A DNA stretch of 5,679 nt from Pseudomonadota bacterium (GCA_021804345.1 JAJZHV010000085.1:1-5679); one strand, 5' to 3'; positions 1 through 5,679 are shown, counted from the first letter of the stretch. Numbers and translations are program-made. The notes: a model not told the origin generated them from the letters alone.

Positions 1-1116
1 CGTGACATTGCTCACGTTATCCTTCATGGATACGTAGTTGACGACGCCCTGGAGTTTGGGGGTGAAGTTGTAGCCTACGCCCACTTCGTAACCGGTGGAA
101 TCCACGCAGGTGGGTCCGCCAAGAGTAAGGATAGAGGAATACACAGTACCAGCCGGTGCCGTGCAACCGGATACACCGGAACTCTTGAAAGTGTTGACCT
201 GGGCAGCAATGAGCCAGTCGTTCCAGTTGTATTTGGCACCGACCAGGCCCTTGGTCAGACTTGCAGCCGAGGGATTCGTCCCTAATGAAGCGCCACCCGT
301 CAGAGGATTGACCCCAACACCACTAGCATTGGTGGCGTTAGTCTGGTGCATGACCTCATAACCGGCGTTCAGGTTCAAGCCATTGGCCGCATAGTTGATC
401 AGGGCATTGAACCCGGAGTTGGGACCCATGGTACCGGCTGCGCCACCAAATACATAGCCCAACTGGATCGTGGTGTCATAAAACTTGGTGCTCTTCCAGG
501 TGATCATGTCGTTGGTGAACACGCCCACCATGGAATTGTTGCCGACACCCGAACCGTAGGCCAGTTGACCATTCAGGGCCAGAGAGGCCGAGTGGGCCAC
601 ACGGGCACCGTTGAGGAAGGACTGAACGAACAGGGGATCCAGTTGTTGCCCCGCATTCACTTCACCAAATGCGCCCGACAGGCCCACGATGGCCCAGCGA
701 TCGAACATGGGGCTACCATTGTTCATACCCTTCGGGAAATAAATGGATTGGCCCATCTGACCATTGGTGAGGGACAGATCGCCTTCCAGCTTGAAGTTGG
801 CCTTCATGCCATTGCCCAGATCTTCGCTGCCCTTGATCCCCAGCAGGCTGGGCATCCAGATGCCATCGGCCATGGAGGTGACATTGCCACCGGTGGTGCC
901 CGCCGATGCGCCATTGCCTGCAGCGTTGGAGACAGATACCGCTGACATATCCGCAATTCCGTACAAGGTGACATCCGCTTGTGCCAGACCGGAAACAGCC
1001 AGCAAGGCGGTTGCCGCCAGCAGCGTGACACGACCAGCAAACACCCCGCGAAGGGCCTGGGATGCATTCCCCTCAGACTTCGAAGACGCAGAAACCATCA
1101 TTTTATTGTTACCCAT
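1..1116 (-). CDS. Outer-membrane porin, Gram-negative (betaproteobacterial) type, 3' end cut off by the window
   Basis: The minus frame is open from the ATG at 1116 to the window edge: 372 residues and no stop, so the C-terminus is missing. The protein would form a beta-barrel channel, probably a trimer, for passive entry of small solutes through the outer membrane. Residues 1-47 look like a long signal peptide: a polar stretch, then hydrophobic TLLAATALLAVSGLAQA, with cleavage before D48. The mature start DVTLYGIAD is the classic first strand of this family. GIKGSEDLGNGMKANFKLE (about 94-112) matches the family hallmark G-x-EDLG-x-G-x-KA-x-F-x-LE, and RWAIVGLSGAFGEVNAGQQ (140-158) matches the R-x-A-x-VGL-x-G-x-FG segment, with Gln where Arg is usual in GRQ. 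Alternating amphipathic strands follow. Cys318 and Cys337 flank a probable loop and could form a disulphide. ATGs also lie at residues 6 and 7, but the first has the good ribosome site. The gene is divergent from the TonB receptor. Substrate selectivity cannot be read from the sequence. Confidence 0.93.
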   Translation of the reverse strand, partial: MGNNKMMVSASSKSEGNASQALRGVFAGRVTLLAATALLAVSGLAQADVTLYGIADMSAVSVSNAAGNGASAGTTGGNVTSMADGIWMPSLLGIKGSEDLGNGMKANFKLEGDLSLTNGQMGQSIYFPKGMNNGSPMFDRWAIVGLSGAFGEVNAGQQLDPLFVQSFLNGARVAHSASLALNGQLAYGSGVGNNSMVGVFTNDMITWKSTKFYDTTIQLGYVFGGAAGTMGPNSGFNALINYAANGLNLNAGYEVMHQTNATNASGVGVNPLTGGASLGTNPSAASLTKGLVGAKYNWNDWLIAAQVNTFKSSGVSGCTAPAGTVYSSILTLGGPTCVDSTGYEVGVGYNFTPKLQGVVNYVSMKDNVSNVT

Positions 1117-1123
1117 AAGTCAA

Positions 1124-1130
1124 TCCTCCC
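1124..1130 (-). promoter_or_regulatory. Ribosome binding site that decides the porin start
   Basis: On the minus strand GGGAGGA lies 7 bases before the ATG at 1116. The alternative in-frame ATGs at 1101 and 1098 have no comparable site at the right distance. An in-frame TGA lies just upstream at 1120-1122, so the gene cannot start further out. This supports the long 47-residue signal peptide. Confidence 0.85.
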
Positions 1131-1199
1131 GGACATTCTCTCGTTGTGAGTCAAGTTAAATTCGTAGTGTGACAGCCCACAGGCCGCGCCTAGTCGAGG

Positions 1200-1215
1200 A
1201 GCATAATTCATGCCA
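1200..1215 (-). promoter_or_regulatory. Weak sigma-54-like (-24/-12) element facing the porin
   Basis: On the minus strand TGGCAT, five bases, then ATGCT matches the TGGCAC-N5-TTGCW pattern with correct spacing. It has two mismatches, the C of TGGCAC and the first T of the -12 block. Transcription would begin near 1190 and leave a leader of roughly 75 bases before the porin ATG. The match overlaps one copy of a repeated 9-mer (1205-1213), so it may be fortuitous. This is an inference from the motif only. Confidence 0.3.
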
Positions 1216-1259
1216 TTCTCACGAAAAATTCATGCGACTTTAATAATTCTTTAATAATC
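1205..1259. repeat. Direct repeats in 11-bp phase upstream of the porin
   Basis: AATTCATGC occurs at 1205-1213 and again at 1227-1235, exactly 22 bp later. It is followed by CTTTAATAAT at 1238-1247 and again at 1249-1258, 11 bp apart. All four elements therefore start on one 11-bp register (1205, 1227, 1238, 1249), on about the same face of the helix. Tandem 11-bp spacing is typical of sites for OmpR/PhoB-family response regulators, which often control porins, but no specific regulator can be named. The AT-rich pair could instead be promoter or UP-element sequence: on the minus strand it contains two TATTAA hexamers. Confidence 0.5.
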
Positions 1260-1325
1260 ATGTGGTTTTTGTACCTTTCAGAATTTTGCCAAAGCCATTG
1301 AGTCCGTCGCCAATCACCAGGAATA

Positions 1326-1337
1326 CAACAGGTGTTG
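1326..1337. repeat. Short dyad CAACA-GG-TGTTG
   Basis: Perfect 5-bp arms surround a GG centre in the divergent control region, just upstream of the GACA(A)CCCCTAG repeat. It is about 140 bp upstream of the possible sigma-54 start for the porin, so an activator site is conceivable. Five-base arms can occur by chance, so this is a low-confidence operator candidate. Confidence 0.25.
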
Positions 1338-1345
1338 CAGTTTGG

Positions 1346-1368
1346 GACAACCCCTAGGACACCCCTAG
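1346..1368. repeat. Tandem direct repeat GACAACCCCTAG / GACACCCCTAG
   Basis: Two adjoining copies (1346-1357 and 1358-1368) differ by one inserted A. The core ACCCCTAG recurs at an 11-bp step (1350 and 1361). On the minus strand the copies read CTAGGGGTGTC and CTAGGGGTTGTC. The position, about 150 bp before the receptor start and 230 bp before the porin start, suits a regulator binding site serving either gene. No family can be assigned from sequence alone. LuxR-type response regulators such as ExaE/AgmR control PQQ-alcohol oxidation genes in pseudomonads and are one hypothesis. Confidence 0.4.
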
Positions 1369-1419
1369 CCCCCACGACCCCCCGCTCCTTCTGTCCCGCA
1401 CTGGATGAAAGCACCCCGC

Positions 1420-1432
1420 CACAACCATTGTG
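1420..1432. repeat. Short dyad CACAA-CCA-TTGTG
   Basis: Perfect 5-bp arms surround a 3-bp centre about 85 bp before the receptor ATG, within the likely promoter zone. It could be a small operator half-site pair or a chance match. No regulator is assigned. Confidence 0.25.
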
Positions 1433-1436
1433 CCTC

Positions 1437-1451
1437 TGGTAATCATGATTT
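1437..1451 (+). promoter_or_regulatory. Weak Fur-box-like palindrome upstream of the TonB receptor
   Basis: The perfect 10-bp palindrome AATCATGATT (1441-1450) sits in a 7-1-7 frame, TGGTAAT-C-ATGATTT. This agrees with the Fur pattern TGATAAT-N-ATTATCA at 10 of 14 positions, six in the left half but only four in the right. It lies 66 bp before the receptor start, a usual place for an operator. Iron control is common for TonB receptors, but the match is poor and a PQQ receptor need not be under Fur control. Confidence 0.25.
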
Positions 1452-1517
1452 TCCGCAAGACAAGCACGAAATAGTTTCTGTACTGTGTGCAAAAATTTAT
1501 GACAAGGAACATTCAGC

Positions 1518-3839
1518 ATGTCTGCACAAAAAAATAGTCTTCCAACACCACTTCGCCCGCTCACGCTTGCGCTGCTGCTGTCAGTGGGAACCGGGACCTG
1601 GGCGCAGAATTTGGCTGCTCCCTCGGGCGCAGGGGCTTCCCCCCCCTCTGCGCCAGAGGATTCGGCCAGCGCACAAAGCCCGACGTCACCGCCATCCAAC
1701 CCGGAAAATGGGCCTAATGGTCTGCGCCCCATCGTGGTGACCGGCACGCGGGTTCCCCACGATCCCATGGACGTGGCCGCTTCGGTGAGCGTCATCGAAC
1801 GCAATCAGATCGTGGATGGACAACCGCGCGTGGATCTGACCGAAGATTTGAATGGCATTGCGGGGCTGCAGGGATTAAACCGCCATAACTATGCCCAGGA
1901 TCTGCAGATTTCTTCGCGCGGCTTTGGGGCTCGCTCGCCCTTTGGCACCCGCAGCATCAAGCTCTATACGGACGGCATACCAGCCACCATGGCAGATGGC
2001 CAGGGACAAACCTCCACCTTCAATCTGGATCAGGCCTCCCGCATCGAAGTCTTGCAGGGCCCCATGTCGGCGATTTACGGCAACTCGGCTGGGGGGGTGA
2101 TTCAACTCTTCACCCGCGACGGTTCCGGCCCCCCCACCGCAGACGCCTCGGTGGAGGCCGGCAGTTTCAATACCTGGAAAACCGATTATGACGTGCTGGG
2201 ATCGCAAAGCGGCGTGGGCTACTTGGTGGACAGTTCGCATTTTCATACGGATGGCTATCGCCCCGACAGCAAAGCCAACCGGGATCAGCAGATGGCCAAG
2301 TTTTCCCTCAACCCCACTGACAACGGAAAACTGACCTTTGTGTTCAACGCAGATCAGCAACACGACACGCAAGACCCCATGGGGTTGAGCCAATCCGCAT
2401 TTTCTTCCGACCCCTATGGGCCCGTAGCCGCCAAACAGGGGCCCAATACCTTCTACCCTGATCTGGCTGCGGCCTACGGCACGCGCAAGGATATCATCCA
2501 TAGTCAGGGCGGAATGACCTACGACCAGGCCTTTGGCGCAGATCACCTGCAAATGACGCTGTACACCGGAAACCGGCATGTCACCCAGTTTCAGTCTGCC
2601 ACCGCTTCACTAGCCAGCAATGCAGGGGTCATCGATTACGCCCGCAATTTCTATGGCGAAAACGTCCGCTGGATTGCGGTACGGGAACTGGGGGAAAAAA
2701 GCACCCTGACCGTCACCACCGGTCTGGACAATGACGAGTTTCAGGATAACCGCAAGGGCTTCACCAATTTCACCACCAGCGTCACTTCTGGTGCACTCAC
2801 CTGCGGCATCAACGCCACCTGCGGCATGTTTGGCAATCAAAAACGTCAGGAAACCGATACCGCCCAAAGCACAGACCCGTATGTGCAAGCGGAATGGGCC
2901 ATCGACAACTGGCTCTTGACCGGGGGCCTGCGCTATTCCCGCGTCAGCTTCAATGTCAATAACAGCATGAGTAACGGACTGACCAGTGCCGCGGCCACCG
3001 GAGCCGCCAGCGGCAATCTGGTCTTTACCCACACCACCCCCATGCTCTCGGCCCTGTACAAGATCAACGCCCGCACCAATTATTACATCAGCGCCTCGCA
3101 GGGTTTTGAAACCCCCACCATGGATGAGATGTTTTATTCCCGTAGCGGCCCGGCCTCGGTGGCCGATCGCTTCAACTTCAACCTCAAGGCCTCTACCATC
3201 CAGTATTACGAAACCGGCTTGAAGTCCATGGTCAACGACAATACCAATGCCACCTTTGCGCTCTATCACATTCTGGCTAGCAACGAGGCCGTAGTGGATG
3301 TGAACGTGAATGGCGCCGCCGCCTACAAAAACGCCGACACCCAGCGGGATGGGGTGGAATGGAATCTGGACAGTCAATTTACCCCCACCCTCAAGGGCAT
3401 GATGTCGATCACCCTGATGCATGCCTTCTATCCTAATGCCAGCACCAACACCATCGGGGTGGGCATTAGCAGTTTTAACCATATCATCCCCGCAGGGAGT
3501 CAGATTCCAGGCGTGGCCGAAAAAACCGCCTATGCGGAATTGGCCTGGCAACCGCTTTCGGGTGCTGAAACCGCGGCCGAATTCACAGCTCGGGACCATA
3601 TGTACGTGGAAGATACCAACACCCAGATGGCCGCCCCAGGCTACGCCACCTTCAACTGGCGCTTCATGTTGCACCAGGAGAATGATGGCTGGAAATTCAA
3701 GGAATTTGCGCGCATCGACAACCTGTTCAATCGGGTTTATGCCGGCAGTGTCATCATTGGTGATGCCTTCGGTCGCAATTATGAAACCGCCCCCGGGCGC
3801 AACACCATGTTGGGCGCCAGCGCCAGTTATGCCTTTTGA
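1518..3839 (+). CDS. TonB-dependent outer-membrane receptor, YncD/PqqU-like (candidate PQQ importer)
   Basis: This complete 773-residue receptor would import a scarce ligand across the outer membrane using TonB energy. The start ATG has AAGGAA 8 bases upstream. Residues 1-29 form a signal peptide (hydrophobic LTLALLLSVG, cleavage after TWA). Residues 30-70 are an unusual Pro/Ser/Ala-rich linker. A TonB-box-like PIVVTGT is at 71-77, the plug spans about 83-200 and the 22-strand barrel about 205-773, ending in the expected terminal Phe. Plug motifs NRHNYAQDLQISSRGFG (121-137), LYTDGIPATMADGQGQTS (149-166) and EVLQGPMSAIYGNSAGGV, plus barrel motifs GFETPT (529-534), AAYKNADTQRDGVEW and IDNLFNRVYAGSVI, closely track E. 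coli YncD (PqqU, about 700 residues) as I remember it. That protein imports pyrroloquinoline quinone. Other ligands such as a ferric siderophore remain possible. Cys429 and Cys435 probably lie in an extracellular loop. The aldehyde dehydrogenase gene follows 189 bp downstream. The TonB-receptor class is certain; the PQQ ligand is an inference. Confidence 0.95.
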   Translation: MSAQKNSLPTPLRPLTLALLLSVGTGTWAQNLAAPSGAGASPPSAPEDSASAQSPTSPPSNPENGPNGLRPIVVTGTRVPHDPMDVAASVSVIERNQIVDGQPRVDLTEDLNGIAGLQGLNRHNYAQDLQISSRGFGARSPFGTRSIKLYTDGIPATMADGQGQTSTFNLDQASRIEVLQGPMSAIYGNSAGGVIQLFTRDGSGPPTADASVEAGSFNTWKTDYDVLGSQSGVGYLVDSSHFHTDGYRPDSKANRDQQMAKFSLNPTDNGKLTFVFNADQQHDTQDPMGLSQSAFSSDPYGPVAAKQGPNTFYPDLAAAYGTRKDIIHSQGGMTYDQAFGADHLQMTLYTGNRHVTQFQSATASLASNAGVIDYARNFYGENVRWIAVRELGEKSTLTVTTGLDNDEFQDNRKGFTNFTTSVTSGALTCGINATCGMFGNQKRQETDTAQSTDPYVQAEWAIDNWLLTGGLRYSRVSFNVNNSMSNGLTSAAATGAASGNLVFTHTTPMLSALYKINARTNYYISASQGFETPTMDEMFYSRSGPASVADRFNFNLKASTIQYYETGLKSMVNDNTNATFALYHILASNEAVVDVNVNGAAAYKNADTQRDGVEWNLDSQFTPTLKGMMSITLMHAFYPNASTNTIGVGISSFNHIIPAGSQIPGVAEKTAYAELAWQPLSGAETAAEFTARDHMYVEDTNTQMAAPGYATFNWRFMLHQENDGWKFKEFARIDNLFNRVYAGSVIIGDAFGRNYETAPGRNTMLGASASYAF
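1639..1646 (+). repeat. C8 homopolymer in the receptor's linker codons
   Basis: Eight C in a row encode part of Ser41-Pro42-Pro43-Ser44, just after the signal peptide. Slippage by one base here would shift the frame and switch the receptor off. Two further tracts of seven (G at 2091-2097, C at 2129-2135) lie in the plug and early-barrel codons. The tract is shorter than most proven phase-variable tracts. Confidence 0.5.
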
Positions 3840-3848
3840 TCGCTCAAG

Positions 3849-3863
3849 CACCTGACACAGGTG
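3849..3863. repeat. Small perfect hairpin CACCTG-ACA-CAGGTG
   Basis: Six-bp arms around a 3-base centre start 9 bases after the receptor stop codon. No T-run follows directly, so it is not a standard terminator. It could protect the 3' end of the receptor mRNA, or be a protein site upstream of the sigma-54 promoter, about 120 bp before its expected start. Confidence 0.35.
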
Positions 3864-3871
3864 ATATCGCG

Positions 3872-3892
3872 GCTGTTCCAAATTGAAACAGC
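3872..3892. promoter_or_regulatory. 21-bp dyad, candidate enhancer (UAS) for a sigma-54 activator
   Basis: The arms GCTGTT and AACAGC are perfect. Inside them one pair is mismatched and the central CAA/TTG pairs again, so 9 of 10 base pairs agree around a single centre at 3882. The TGT...ACA layout is of the kind seen at several enhancer-binding-protein sites. Its centre lies about 95 bp upstream of the expected start of the sigma-54 promoter at 3952-3967, the usual enhancer distance. An AcoR-like activator would fit an acetaldehyde dehydrogenase, but that is inference. Alternative: with a bulged G and outer CGC/GCG pairs it could be a weak terminator stem for the receptor gene, because T5 lies at 3905-3909, though that is nine bases beyond the stem. 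Confidence 0.45.
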
Positions 3893-3951
3893 GCGCAGGG
3901 CATCTTTTTATCAGTCCGGCAAAGCAGTGGATTTTAAACCGATTGCATTGC

Positions 3952-3967
3952 TGGCACGATTTCTGCA
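3952..3967 (+). promoter_or_regulatory. Sigma-54 (RpoN) -24/-12 promoter of the aldehyde dehydrogenase
   Basis: TGGCACG at 3952-3958, four bases, then CTGCA at 3963-3967 matches TGGCACG-N4-TTGCW with exact spacing and a single mismatch, C for the first T of the -12 block. The invariant GG and GC pairs are present and the preceding base is a pyrimidine, as usual. Transcription should start near 3978, leaving a leader of about 50 bases that contains the Shine-Dalgarno site. Such promoters require an ATP-using enhancer-binding protein, and a suitable dyad lies upstream at 3872-3892. Acetoin and acetaldehyde catabolic genes are sigma-54/AcoR-controlled in Cupriavidus. Confidence 0.7.
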
Positions 3968-4028
3968 TACAGAGGTGGGCACAGTCCATTGGCTGTCACA
4001 CCCACATTTATGATCGGAGGAATTCTGC

Positions 4029-5549
4029 ATGAGCAGCATAACCATTAACGGCGTCACCGTTCAAAACCCCTTCAAGGCCCGCTATGACAACTTCATCGGC
4101 GGCAAGTGGGTTGCTCCGGTAGAAGGCCGCTATTTCACCAATACCACCCCCATCACCGACAAGCCCCTGTGCGACATCGCCCGTTCCACCGAAAAGGACG
4201 TCAACTTGGCACTGGATGCCGCCCATGCCGCCAAAGACGCCTGGGGTCGTACGTCCCCCACGGAGCGTGCCAACATTCTGCTCAAGATTGCTGATCGGGT
4301 TGAAGCCAACCTCAGCACCATTGCCCTGGCGGAAACCCTAGACAATGGCAAGCCGATTCGCGAAACCATGGCTGCCGACATTCCCCTGGCCGTGGATCAT
4401 TTCCGCTACTTTGCCGGCTGTCTGCGCGCCGAAGAAGGCACCATCAGCGAAATCGATCATGAAACCTACGCCTATCACTACAAAGAGCCTCTGGGCGTGG
4501 TGGGTCAGATCATCCCCTGGAACTTCCCCATCCTGATGGCGGTGTGGAAGCTGGCCCCTGCCTTGGCTGCAGGCAACTGCGTTGTGCTCAAACCGGCCGA
4601 GCAAACCCCCGCTTCCATCATGGTGATGATGGATTTTATTGGGGATCTGTTGCCCCCTGGCGTGCTCAATGTGGTCAATGGTTTTGGTCTGGAAGCTGGC
4701 AAACCCCTGGCCTCCAGCCCACGGATTGCCAAAATCGCCTTCACGGGTGAAACCACCACGGGTCGTCTGATCATGCAATACGCTTCGCAAAACCTGATTC
4801 CGGTCACGCTGGAGTTGGGCGGAAAAAGCCCCAATGTCTTCTTCGAAGATGTTATGGCAGCCGACGATGCCTTCCTGGACAAAGCCATCGAAGGGTTGGT
4901 GCTGTTTGCCTTCAACCAGGGCGAAGTCTGTACCTGTCCTTCCCGGGCGCTGATTCAAGAGTCCATTTACGATGCCTTCATGGAACGCTGCCTGAAGCGC
5001 GTGGGCGCCATCAAACTGGGCAACCCGCTGGAATCCAGCACCATGGTGGGCGCTCAGGCTTCCAGCGAGCAAATGGAAAAAATCCTGTCCTACATCGACC
5101 TGGGCAAGCAAGAGGGTGCTCAATGCCTGATCGGCGGCGAACGCAACCTGCAGTCGGGCGATTTGGCCGGCGGCTTCTATGTCAAGCCCACGGTCTTCAA
5201 GGGGCACAACAAGATGCGGATTTTCCAGGAAGAAATTTTCGGCCCCGTTCTGTCGGTAACCACCTTCAAGGATGAAGCCGAAGCTTTGGCTATCGCCAAC
5301 GACACCCTGTATGGTTTGGGTGCTGGGGTCTGGTCCCGGGATGGCAGCCGGGCCTTCCGCATGGGTCGTGGAATCAAAGCTGGTCGGGTATGGACCAACT
5401 GCTACCACGCTTACCCGGCCCACGCGGCCTTTGGCGGCTACAAACAGTCTGGCATCGGACGTGAAACCCACAAAATGATGCTGGATCACTATCAGCAAAC
5501 CAAGAACCTGCTGGTATCGTATTCACCCAATGCCTTGGGATTCTTCTAA
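4029..5549 (+). CDS. exaC: NAD-dependent aldehyde dehydrogenase, ExaC/AcoD/AldB (acetaldehyde dehydrogenase) type
   Basis: This complete 506-residue cytoplasmic enzyme would oxidise acetaldehyde and other short aldehydes to the acid with NAD+. The length equals that of AcoD/ExaC proteins. GGAGGA sits 7 bases before the ATG. Catalytic residues are visible: Cys301 in [12 protein letters not shown], general-base Glu262 in LELGGKSP and oxyanion Asn165 in PWNFP. Cofactor residues are Lys188 and Glu191 in KPAEQTP (the Glu favours NAD over NADP), the FTGETTTG Rossmann turn at 238-245 and Glu402 in EEIFGPV. The CTC active-site context and the C-terminal [13 protein letters not shown] are characteristic of the ExaC/AcoD/AldB group rather than of betaine- or succinate-semialdehyde enzymes. 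In Pseudomonas ExaC follows the PQQ ethanol dehydrogenase; in Cupriavidus AcoD serves acetoin breakdown. Here the gene has its own sigma-54-like promoter and a terminator, so it is probably monocistronic. The DUF779 gene that often follows such enzymes is absent before the terminator. The exact substrate is an inference from family. Confidence 0.95.
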   Translation: MSSITINGVTVQNPFKARYDNFIGGKWVAPVEGRYFTNTTPITDKPLCDIARSTEKDVNLALDAAHAAKDAWGRTSPTERANILLKIADRVEANLSTIALAETLDNGKPIRETMAADIPLAVDHFRYFAGCLRAEEGTISEIDHETYAYHYKEPLGVVGQIIPWNFPILMAVWKLAPALAAGNCVVLKPAEQTPASIMVMMDFIGDLLPPGVLNVVNGFGLEAGKPLASSPRIAKIAFTGETTTGRLIMQYASQNLIPVTLELGGKSPNVFFEDVMAADDAFLDKAIEGLVLFAFNQGEVCTCPSRALIQESIYDAFMERCLKRVGAIKLGNPLESSTMVGAQASSEQMEKILSYIDLGKQEGAQCLIGGERNLQSGDLAGGFYVKPTVFKGHNKMRIFQEEIFGPVLSVTTFKDEAEALAIANDTLYGLGAGVWSRDGSRAFRMGRGIKAGRVWTNCYHAYPAHAAFGGYKQSGIGRETHKMMLDHYQQTKNLLVSYSPNALGFF

Positions 5550-5638
5550 GGCCCTGCGCTTGTGAATCGCTGTATGTCGTAGTGTGTGTGTTGTATGCAG
5601 TAAGAAAGCCTCTCGTGCCTTCAGACTGCACCATCTGC

Positions 5639-5674
5639 AAAACAAAAAGGGAGGGGAACCTCCCTTTTTGTTTT
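5639..5674 (+). terminator. Strong intrinsic terminator after the aldehyde dehydrogenase, possibly bidirectional
   Basis: Perfect 16-bp arms (5639-5654 and 5659-5674) enclose a GGAA loop. The stem core is GGGAGG/CCTCCC, flanked by AAAACAAAAA on the left and TTTTTGTTTT on the right, so a U-rich tract follows the core on either strand. It could end transcription from both directions, including from a convergent gene beyond the window. It lies 90 bases after the stop codon. The stretch 5550-5638 between them holds nothing recognisable except a short GT run near 5582. Confidence 0.92.
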
Positions 5675-5679
5675 TGGTC

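Larger units (their letters stand above)
1117..1517. other. Divergent intergenic control region between porin and TonB receptor
   Basis: These 401 bp separate the two divergent genes, and no convincing small gene is seen in them. The porin-proximal half (about 1205-1270) is AT-rich with 11-bp-phased repeats. The middle (about 1340-1420) is strikingly C-rich on the plus strand, with runs of four to six C, and carries a tandem repeat at 1346-1368. The receptor-proximal part (1420-1455) holds two small dyads. No strong sigma-70 -35/-10 pair was found for either gene by eye. Individual elements are listed separately. A 198-codon minus-strand frame across 1208-1804 runs into the receptor gene and was not accepted. 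Confidence 0.7.

Noticed and set aside
346..945. A 199-codon plus-strand open frame across the porin
   Set aside because: It is antisense to the porin frame, which has a signal peptide, family motifs and a good ribosome site. The plus-strand product resembles no family.
1487..1509. TTTCTG-like -35 and TATGAC -10 just before the receptor start
   Set aside because: The -10 would overlap the Shine-Dalgarno site, and transcription would begin too close to the ATG to include it. The -35 match is also poor.
1208..1804. A 198-codon minus-strand frame spanning the intergenic region and the start of the receptor gene
   Set aside because: It overlaps the receptor's signal peptide and TonB-box region, has no recognisable motif, and covers DNA better explained as regulatory.
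3905..3914. T5 run and TATCAG as a terminator tail or IHF half-site
   Set aside because: The T-run is nine bases beyond the nearest stem, and the IHF pattern fails at its TTR half. Neither is strong enough to list as a feature.
2610..3989. A 459-codon open frame on the minus strand across the receptor gene
   Set aside because: It is antisense to a receptor with unmistakable family motifs. The translation is compositionally odd (Gly/His/Ile-rich, no recognisable domain), as expected for a GC-biased shadow frame.
4338..5498. A 386-codon open frame on the minus strand across the aldehyde dehydrogenase gene
   Set aside because: It lies wholly antisense to a complete enzyme with all catalytic residues and has no recognisable domain. 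It is a codon-bias shadow.
5580..5594. Short GT-rich run after the aldehyde dehydrogenase
   Set aside because: Only about four GT units, with no sign of function. It is too short to call a microsatellite.

Overview
The window carries three protein genes of a Gram-negative, probably betaproteobacterial, bacterium. The evidence for this is an outer-membrane porin of the trimeric 'Gram-negative porin' type common in Betaproteobacteria, a TonB-dependent receptor, moderately GC-rich coding DNA, strong Shine-Dalgarno sites and a sigma-54-type promoter. No mobile element, CRISPR array, tRNA or rRNA was seen.

Layout: (1) 1-1116, minus strand: a porin whose 3' end runs off the left edge. (2) 1117-1517: a 401-bp divergent regulatory region with 11-bp-phased direct repeats, a GACA(A)CCCCTAG tandem repeat, several short dyads and a weak sigma-54-like element facing the porin. 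(3) 1518-3839, plus strand: a complete 773-residue TonB-dependent receptor. From memory of the E. coli protein, its plug and C-terminal motifs closely match YncD/PqqU, the receptor that imports pyrroloquinoline quinone (PQQ). (4) 3840-4028: a 189-bp intergenic region with a near-consensus -24/-12 (sigma-54) promoter and, about 95 bp upstream of the expected start, a 21-bp dyad suited to an enhancer-binding protein. (5) 4029-5549, plus strand: a complete 506-residue NAD-dependent aldehyde dehydrogenase of the ExaC/AcoD/AldB acetaldehyde dehydrogenase type. (6) 5639-5674: a perfect 16-bp-stem intrinsic terminator.

How the genes may work together (inference): the set fits short-chain alcohol or acetoin catabolism. 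The porin would admit small solutes. The PqqU-like receptor would scavenge PQQ for a periplasmic quinoprotein alcohol dehydrogenase, which is not in this window. The aldehyde dehydrogenase would oxidise the resulting acetaldehyde to acetate. The aldehyde dehydrogenase looks like a separately controlled single-gene unit with its own sigma-54 promoter and terminator. I see no wholly new system. The most testable points are the PQQ-receptor assignment beside an ExaC-type enzyme, the sigma-54/enhancer architecture, and the repeat-rich divergent control region.
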